DNA of 64,000 nucleotides from Streptomyces sp. WMMC940 (GTDB lineage: Bacteria; Actinomycetota; Actinomycetes; Streptomycetales; Streptomycetaceae), in the NCBI RefSeq assembly GCF_027460265.1, contig NZ_JAPZBC010000001.1:1736001-1800000 (forward strand), in the 5' to 3' direction. The position numbers and the translations under genes are program-made. The notes beneath the pieces are model-generated. The model was given only the letters and a program-made list of their open reading frames with translations, was not told the DNA's origin and searched no databases. Positions 59,231 through 64,000 of the stretch are shown here, in pieces (position 1 is the stretch's first letter; each line of letters opens with the position of its first letter).

Positions 59231-61222
59231 TCAGCAACGAACTCTGTCGCGAAGACCGATGATCAGATACGAGCAGAACAGAATAGAGAGCGACAACGCC
59301 AGCGCCGTTCCCACTGGTTGGACGAGCGCCCGCAGCGCCGTGAGCAACCAGCGGTCCACCTCATACGGCCACTGCAGCCAGGTCAGCTCCCTCAAGCGCC
59401 CGGGAAATCCCGCTACCGAGCGCCCGGACGGCCTCGCGTACGCCTGCTGCACGAGGGGGACCACCGCCATCGGGACGGCGAGCACGGCGGCCACGCCGGC
59501 TGCCGTGAGGCGGAAGGTGCCCGCTGCGAGCAGGCCCGACCATGCGCAGCCGACCAGGAGTCCGACCCAACTGAGGCCGAGGGCGGGCCAGTTCCGGAAC
59601 ACGGGCAGGGGGTCGGACCCGTAGAGGAGCCACAGCGCCTGGGCGTCGAGCACGACGACGGCACCACCGATCACGAGAGCCGCCACGGCCGTCACCGTGA
59701 GCTTGGCGAGGAGCAGGCCCAGCCTGCGGGGGACTGTTCCCCGCGCGGCCGCCAGCGCGGGATAGCGGAACTCGTCCCCGAAGGAGAGAGCGCCGAGGAC
59801 ACCCGCCCCGAAGGCGGCGGGCGGCAGGGGCCATGCCTCGGGCCAGGCCGCGAGCAGGTCCCGCAGCGGGGTTCGGCCCGCGTACGCGAGCAGGACGGAG
59901 AGAACGGCGGACGAGACGAGAACGGCCGCCGTGATCAGATGCGTCGTCCGGACCCCGAGGAAGCGGCGCAGCTCGTACCGCAACGGCTGGAGCGGCTGCG
60001 ACGGAACCCGCCCGGCGCGGGACGGGCCGCGGCCCGCACGGGAAAGGGGCGGGGTGGCCGGGGCCGGGCCGGCGGAGCGTTGCCCGGCCGGGGAGAAGGA
60101 GCCCACCCGGTGCGGCGCGGCCGAGGGGTGGTCGAGGGCGTTCGGGGCCGCGGATCGAGGGACCGGATCGTGCGCCGCCGCATGCTCCTGGGCGCCGTCG
60201 GGGCACGCCCGAGGGGCGGCGTTGCCCTGTTCGGTGCCCCCTCGGCCGACGGCACCTCCCGGGGCGGAGGCCGCGCCGGTTGCGGGCAGGTCGAGGACGG
60301 CGCCGGTCGCTTCATCGGCCCCCTGAGCGCGAGCGGGTACCGCGCGGGGTCCCGCGTCACCGATCTCGTCGGCGAGTTGGTGGACGAGAACGCCGTGGCG
60401 GAAGGCGGCGTCACCGATCTCCGCGCAGCTGCTTCCGTACACGGAGAGCCGGTTGCCGCCTTCGGCGACGACCTCGACGGAGCGGCGCGCCGCCCGCGAC
60501 TCATGACTCAGCGCAGCGGCGAGCCGGACGGCGTGCGGGCTCAGGACGGCGACGCGCGGCCGGAGCCGGGTCCGGGCGAAGTCGGCCACGTCCTGATCGG
60601 CGACGAGCCGGCCCTTGTCGACGGTGACCACGCGATCCGCGGTCCTCGCGGCCTCCTTGGGGTCGGCGGTCGTGTAGAGGACGGTCCCGCCGTGCGCGGC
60701 GTGAGCACGCAGCAGGCCGAACAGCCAGCTGTGCTCACGCGGTGACAGCCCCCGGGAGGGGGCGTCGAGCAGCAGGGTGTGCGGATCCCCCAACAGCGCG
60801 GAAGCCAGGCCCAGTCTGCGGTCCATGCCGAGGGACAGCGAACCGAGGCGTGCGTCCCGCAGCGCGGCGATGCCCACGAGGTCGAGCATGTCGTCCGCGC
60901 GGGACACGGGCACTCCGGCGGCGGCACAGAGCATCCGGAGCTGGCCTCGCGCGGTACGGGCGGGGTGCCCGGGCACATCTCCCAACAGCACGCCCACCTC
61001 CCGGGCGGGGTTCGCGATGGCATGGAGGGGACGTCCGCGGAAGTACGTGATGCCACGGCCCTCCTCGAGTCCGAGCATCAGCAGCAGGGCCGTGCTCTTG
61101 CCCGAACCCCGTGCTCCGAGGAGGGCGGTGACGTCGCCCGGTCTTGCCTCGAAGGTCAGATCGTCCACGGCGGGCGCGAGGTACCGGCGGGAGGTGCTGG
61201 TGAGTCCGATGGCCTGGAGCAT
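59231..61222 (-). CDS. ABC transporter fusion: degenerate ATPase domain joined to an ABC-2-type membrane domain
   Basis: A 663-residue protein from ATG 61222. Residues about 1-225 are an ABC ATPase with Walker A GARGSGKST (36-44) and signature SLSLGMDRR (128-136). The Walker B LLLDAPS (150-156) has Ala154 where the catalytic Glu is expected, and the switch position in VLYTTADP is Ala186 instead of His. A Pro/Ala/Gly-rich stretch spans about 290-410. The C-terminal part has about six membrane helices (HLITAAVLVSSAVLSVLLAY, LTVTAVAALVIGGAVVVLD, LSLSILFCSYLIIGL). Without the Glu and His, ATP hydrolysis should be weak or absent. Its partner and substrate are unknown. It is next to whiH on the same strand. 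Confidence 0.82.
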   Translation of the reverse strand: MLQAIGLTSTSRRYLAPAVDDLTFEARPGDVTALLGARGSGKSTALLLMLGLEEGRGITYFRGRPLHAIANPAREVGVLLGDVPGHPARTARGQLRMLCAAAGVPVSRADDMLDLVGIAALRDARLGSLSLGMDRRLGLASALLGDPHTLLLDAPSRGLSPREHSWLFGLLRAHAAHGGTVLYTTADPKEAARTADRVVTVDKGRLVADQDVADFARTRLRPRVAVLSPHAVRLAAALSHESRAARRSVEVVAEGGNRLSVYGSSCAEIGDAAFRHGVLVHQLADEIGDAGPRAVPARAQGADEATGAVLDLPATGAASAPGGAVGRGGTEQGNAAPRACPDGAQEHAAAHDPVPRSAAPNALDHPSAAPHRVGSFSPAGQRSAGPAPATPPLSRAGRGPSRAGRVPSQPLQPLRYELRRFLGVRTTHLITAAVLVSSAVLSVLLAYAGRTPLRDLLAAWPEAWPLPPAAFGAGVLGALSFGDEFRYPALAAARGTVPRRLGLLLAKLTVTAVAALVIGGAVVVLDAQALWLLYGSDPLPVFRNWPALGLSWVGLLVGCAWSGLLAAGTFRLTAAGVAAVLAVPMAVVPLVQQAYARPSGRSVAGFPGRLRELTWLQWPYEVDRWLLTALRALVQPVGTALALSLSILFCSYLIIGLRDRVRC

Positions 61223-61382
61223 CGCTTCCCCTGCGGAGGTGAGACCGCTCGGCGACCGGGCGGGTGCACGGCGGGTGCGGATACCGCAGCACGATAACGC
61301 GATATTTCGGACTTTCTCGGCAGCCTCGTGACGCCGGGTGTCAGGGCGAGGGCACGGCTCACGAGCACAAGCCGCCCGGACG

Positions 61383-62141
61383 TCAGACCTCGGGGCGCAG
61401 CATCGGCGGATTGAGCAGGGTCGCGCCGCCGGCCCGGAAGAGCTGCGCCGGGCGCCCGCCCTGGCGGGTCGTCGTGCCGCCGGCGGGCACCAGGAAGCCG
61501 GGGGTTCCGGTCACCTTGCGATGGAAGTTGCGCGGGTCCAGGGCGACACCCCACACCGCCTCGTACACCCGCCGCAGCTCGCCGACCGTGAACTCCGGCG
61601 GACAGAACGCCGTGGCCAGCGACGAGTACTCGATCTTGGAACGGGCCCGTTCCACACCGTCCGCCAGGATCTGCGTGTGATCGAAGGCCAGCCGACCGGA
61701 CTGGTCCTCGTCGCGCGCGCCCCCCTCCGGGCTCAGCAGCGTCCCGACGGGCGCCCAGCGCGCGTTGCTCGCGTCGCCTCCGGCCCGCGGCGCCGGGAGG
61801 TCCGGCGCGAGCGCCAGATGCGCGACGCTCACCACACGCATCCGCGGGTCCCGCTTCGGATCGCCGTAGGTGGCGAGCTGTTCGAGGTGGGCGCCGTTGT
61901 CGGGCGCGGGTGAGTGGGGGTCGTGCACGCAGAGCCCCGTCTCCTCGACGAGTTCGCGCGCCGCCGCGGCCGTGAGATCCTCGTCCGCCCTGACGAAACC
62001 CCCGGGCAGCGCCCACCGGCCCTGGTACGGCTGCTCGCCGCGTCGTACGACCAGAGCGCACAGAGCGTCGCGCCGCACGGTGAGCACGACCAGGTCGACG
62101 GTGACAGCGAAGGGCGGGAAGGCCGACGGGTCGTAGGGCAT
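61383..62141 (-). CDS. NUDIX hydrolase with C-terminal winged-helix region (NrtR-like)
   Basis: A 252-residue protein from ATG 62141 (MPYDPSAFPPFAVTVDLVVL). The Nudix box is GGFVRADEDLTAAAAREL...EETG, matching GX5EX7REUXEEXGU. The last 80 residues (DGVERARSKIEYSSLATAFC; FTVGELRRVYEAVWGVALDP; NFHRKVTGTPGFLVPAGG) are the usual winged-helix end of NrtR/NUDIX regulators, so it may be a DNA-binding regulator of NAD metabolism, or an ADP-ribose pyrophosphatase. The pseudo-palindrome TCGTC-AGGAA-GACGA (62152-62166) just upstream could be an operator (weak). Confidence 0.85.
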   Translation of the reverse strand: MPYDPSAFPPFAVTVDLVVLTVRRDALCALVVRRGEQPYQGRWALPGGFVRADEDLTAAAARELVEETGLCVHDPHSPAPDNGAHLEQLATYGDPKRDPRMRVVSVAHLALAPDLPAPRAGGDASNARWAPVGTLLSPEGGARDEDQSGRLAFDHTQILADGVERARSKIEYSSLATAFCPPEFTVGELRRVYEAVWGVALDPRNFHRKVTGTPGFLVPAGGTTTRQGGRPAQLFRAGGATLLNPPMLRPEV

Positions 62142-62643
62142 GCCGCGATCATAGTCGTCTTCCTGACGATAAACACTCCCTTCCTGATCGGAACCGCGAC
62201 TTCTTGGTGCTCCGGATCGGCGGCCGCTCCGTGCGCCGACCGGTCCTCGTCCCCCCTCAACTTCGCCCCCTGGGGAGGCTCTCCCCTCCTCCTGGCCCGG
62301 CTCCCCCGATGCCCGGAGGACCGAGCCGTGCCGGGCCTTCGCCGGCCCCGCCCGGACGAGTCCGGGGCGAGTCCGGGCCCTGTCCGACCGGGGCCCGGAC
62401 CGACCCGGGTCCGACGACGGCTCCGAAGCGGACGCAGCCGGTGAGGCGTCGGCACGGGACCGCGCCAGGAACGGAGCCGGGAGGAGTGAGCCGGCACCGG
62501 GCGGTGAGGGGCCGGGCTGTGATGGACCGGAACAGCGACGGGACGGAACCGGGCGGTTCGGCCGCGCGGACCGGGCGCCGGGTCACGCGGCCCTTACGAG
62601 GCACCGCTTCCCAGGATGGAGCGCCTGCGGCGAGGCCGGCCGA
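62142..62643. other. 502-base GC-rich gap between the NUDIX and DUF4192 genes
   Basis: I see no gene; the frames are proline/arginine-rich with no homology cues. A perfect 10-bp hairpin (62371-62380 with 62391-62400) could end the DUF4192 transcript. The promoter of the NUDIX gene lies near 62142-62220. Confidence 0.45.
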
Positions 62644-64000
62644 TCACGCTCCGCCGCCGGTTCCCCTTTCCGCCGTCCCCCGACCGCCCGGGCGGGCCGG
62701 GCTCGGTGACGTGGCGTCGCCCTCGACGTTCGAAGCGCGCCGCCTGGTGGCCGAGGCCGCTCCCGGAACGGCCGGACCGGGTGCGCCCCTCTTCCGGCCT
62801 GCCGGACGCACGTGAGCCCCCGGCCGCGACAGTCCGGGGCGGGGCCGGGGCCGCCGCGTCCCCTCGGTCCGGTGACGCGGGGAGTGCGCGGGGGCGGCTG
62901 CGGACACGTCCTCCGCCGCCGCCGCGTCCGCAGCCGGCCCCGGACGAGCGGGCGGACCGGCCGTTGTGTCCTGGCCCGGCGCGGAGAGCCCGACCGCGGG
63001 TGCGGTGCCCGGCGCCGAGGCCGCCGCGGGCGTGGGATCCGGTGCGGCCGCCCGTGCAGCGACCGACTCCGTGGAGGGTCCTGCGGAAGCCGGCTCGCCC
63101 CCGACCGTGGGCTCCGCGGCGGCCGGCCCACACCCCGCGGAACCGGCCGTGAGCTCAGCGGTATCCGGCCCACACCCCGCGGAACCGGCCGTGGGCTCCG
63201 CGGCAGTCGATGCGCTCCCCACCGAACCGCCCGCGGAACCGCCCGAGGACATCACCGGTGCCGGAGCGCCCGGCACCGGCATCGTGCCGTGGGTCCGCAG
63301 GCAGCGGCGCAGTTCCTCGGGGTCCAGCCCGTCGTTGCACGCCTGGTGGAGGAGGCGCGCGAAGACGTACTCCGGATCCGAGCGGAGAGCGAGGCTGAGG
63401 GCGACTCGGGCGCTCGGCTCGTCGCCCGTGGACCAGGAGACCCAGCCGGCCAGCGAGAGCGGGGCGGCCGCATGCTCCGCGTAGGGTCCGACGCAACGAC
63501 GGGCCAGCGCCCGCCACAGCCTGAGCGCGCGGTGGGCCTGCGGACCCTCCATCCACGCGGCGGCCCGGTCCCGGGTCTCGCGGTCCTGGATCCCGAGAAT
63601 CACCGCGGCCGCCTCGGCGTGGGAGATCAGCCCGTCGTCGCGTGCGTCCGCCGAGGACGGGTCCATGTCGAGCGTCGCCCTCTCCCCCAGGCGCTTCATC
63701 AGCCGGCGGGCGAGCCTCAGGGTCTCGGTCCCGACCTGCTCCCTGCTCCCTCCGTGCAGGATCCTCGGGAGCAGGGCCGCGCCCGCGGAGTCCAGGGCCC
63801 GCTCCTGGTCGGCCATGGACGGGGTCCGCAGCGGCTCGAGGCGCGACTCCATCTCCCGCAGCGAGCCCCGGACCTGGATGCCCGCGTACGCCGCGGCCGC
63901 GGCCATGACCGAGGTGCCGGAGATCGCCATCGCCGTCCCCTCCGCCGGGCAGCAGCGGGAATCGGGGCAGCAGTAGCTCCAGAAGCGGCCGCCGGAAACG
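62644..64000 (-). CDS. DUF4192 domain protein, 5' part cut by the window edge
   Basis: The frame enters from the right edge (WSYCCPDSRCCPAEG, then SGTSVMAAAAAYAGI...) and ends at TGA 62644, so at least 451 residues are present. CCPDSRCCPAEG and GTSVMAAAAAYAGI followed by VRGSLREMESRLEPL are typical of DUF4192. So is the C-terminal HAEAAAVILGIQDRETRDRA ... PLSLAGWVSWSTGDEPSARV. After about residue 230 of the visible part comes an Ala/Pro/Gly/Arg-rich tail of 200 residues with a 14-residue repeat. An internal ATG at 63930 is not the true start. Function is unknown. Confidence 0.8.
   Translation of the reverse strand, partial: VSGGRFWSYCCPDSRCCPAEGTAMAISGTSVMAAAAAYAGIQVRGSLREMESRLEPLRTPSMADQERALDSAGAALLPRILHGGSREQVGTETLRLARRLMKRLGERATLDMDPSSADARDDGLISHAEAAAVILGIQDRETRDRAAAWMEGPQAHRALRLWRALARRCVGPYAEHAAAPLSLAGWVSWSTGDEPSARVALSLALRSDPEYVFARLLHQACNDGLDPEELRRCLRTHGTMPVPGAPAPVMSSGGSAGGSVGSASTAAEPTAGSAGCGPDTAELTAGSAGCGPAAAEPTVGGEPASAGPSTESVAARAAAPDPTPAAASAPGTAPAVGLSAPGQDTTAGPPARPGPAADAAAAEDVSAAAPAHSPRHRTEGTRRPRPRPGLSRPGAHVRPAGRKRGAPGPAVPGAASATRRRASNVEGDATSPSPARPGGRGTAERGTGGGA
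63125..63208 (-). repeat. 42-bp tandem repeat inside the DUF4192 tail
   Basis: Two near-identical 42-base copies start at 63125 and 63167, giving the repeated peptide AEPTAGSAGCGP / AELTAGSAGCGP, and a shorter third piece follows. Confidence 0.75.

Noticed and set aside
62204..62815. A plus-strand frame of about 200 residues in the NUDIX-DUF4192 gap
   Set aside because: It is low-complexity Pro/Arg/Gly without homology cues and runs into the DUF4192 gene on the other strand.
63642..63930. ATG 63930 as the start of the DUF4192 gene
   Set aside because: The frame continues upstream with CCPDSRCCPAEG, which is part of the family, so the real start is outside the window.

Overview
The window is chromosomal DNA of a Streptomyces species. 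GC is very high, coding regions show the matching third-position bias, GTG and TTG starts are common, and many stop and start codons overlap. From memory of Streptomyces coelicolor, the gene order from whiH and hrdB through parE, parC, ptsH, sepH, hemH, cutRS and dut to kdpDE follows the conserved core region around SCO5817-SCO5871, here read in reverse. The species cannot be named from sequence alone.

Region by region. Positions 1-3493 hold three genes of a Wadjet type I plasmid-defence operon on the minus strand (jetA, jetB and the start of jetC); the operon runs off the left edge. Next come a decayed Ser/Thr kinase fragment and a WhiJ-type group (Xre/DUF5753 regulator, DUF397 protein, divergent anti-sigma-like ATPase) at 3679-5653. 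Positions 5858-15669 hold an RNA methyltransferase followed by potassium genes: a KimA-like permease, two TrkA-type proteins, a DUF3159 membrane protein, an OB-fold protein and KdpDE without kdpFABC. Positions 15980-19727 hold dut and small conserved genes (DUF3710, thioesterase, DUF3093, a conserved unknown, DUF4193). CutRS lies at 20150-22050. Inositol monophosphatase, ferrochelatase, an MFS exporter and an FAD lactone oxidase follow up to 27421. SepH, a sulfurtransferase, a VOC protein, thymidine kinase, a phosphatase, DUF5998 and a giant Pat-type GNAT/acyl-CoA synthetase fusion reach 37923.

Positions 38046-40320 hold ptsH behind a DasR operator, a GntR regulator, and a secreted M23 peptidase under a ydaO-type c-di-AMP riboswitch. 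An M16 peptidase pair, parC and a CobW GTPase follow. A citrate/C4-dicarboxylate-type sensor kinase has lost its response regulator to frameshifts and sits beside an intact actP-type symporter pair. Then come parE, DUF7455, a secreted trypsin, the principal sigma factor hrdB, whiH, a fused ABC protein lacking its catalytic Glu and His, a NUDIX protein, and a DUF4192 gene cut by the right edge.

Themes linking the genes are chromosome topology and division (parE, parC, sepH, whiH, hrdB), potassium and c-di-AMP homeostasis (KimA, TrkA, KdpDE, riboswitch-M23) and the secreted/envelope state (CutRS, M16, M23, trypsin). The accessory part is the left 5 kb, where Wadjet lies next to decayed DNA. I found no tRNA, rRNA, CRISPR array or intact insertion sequence.
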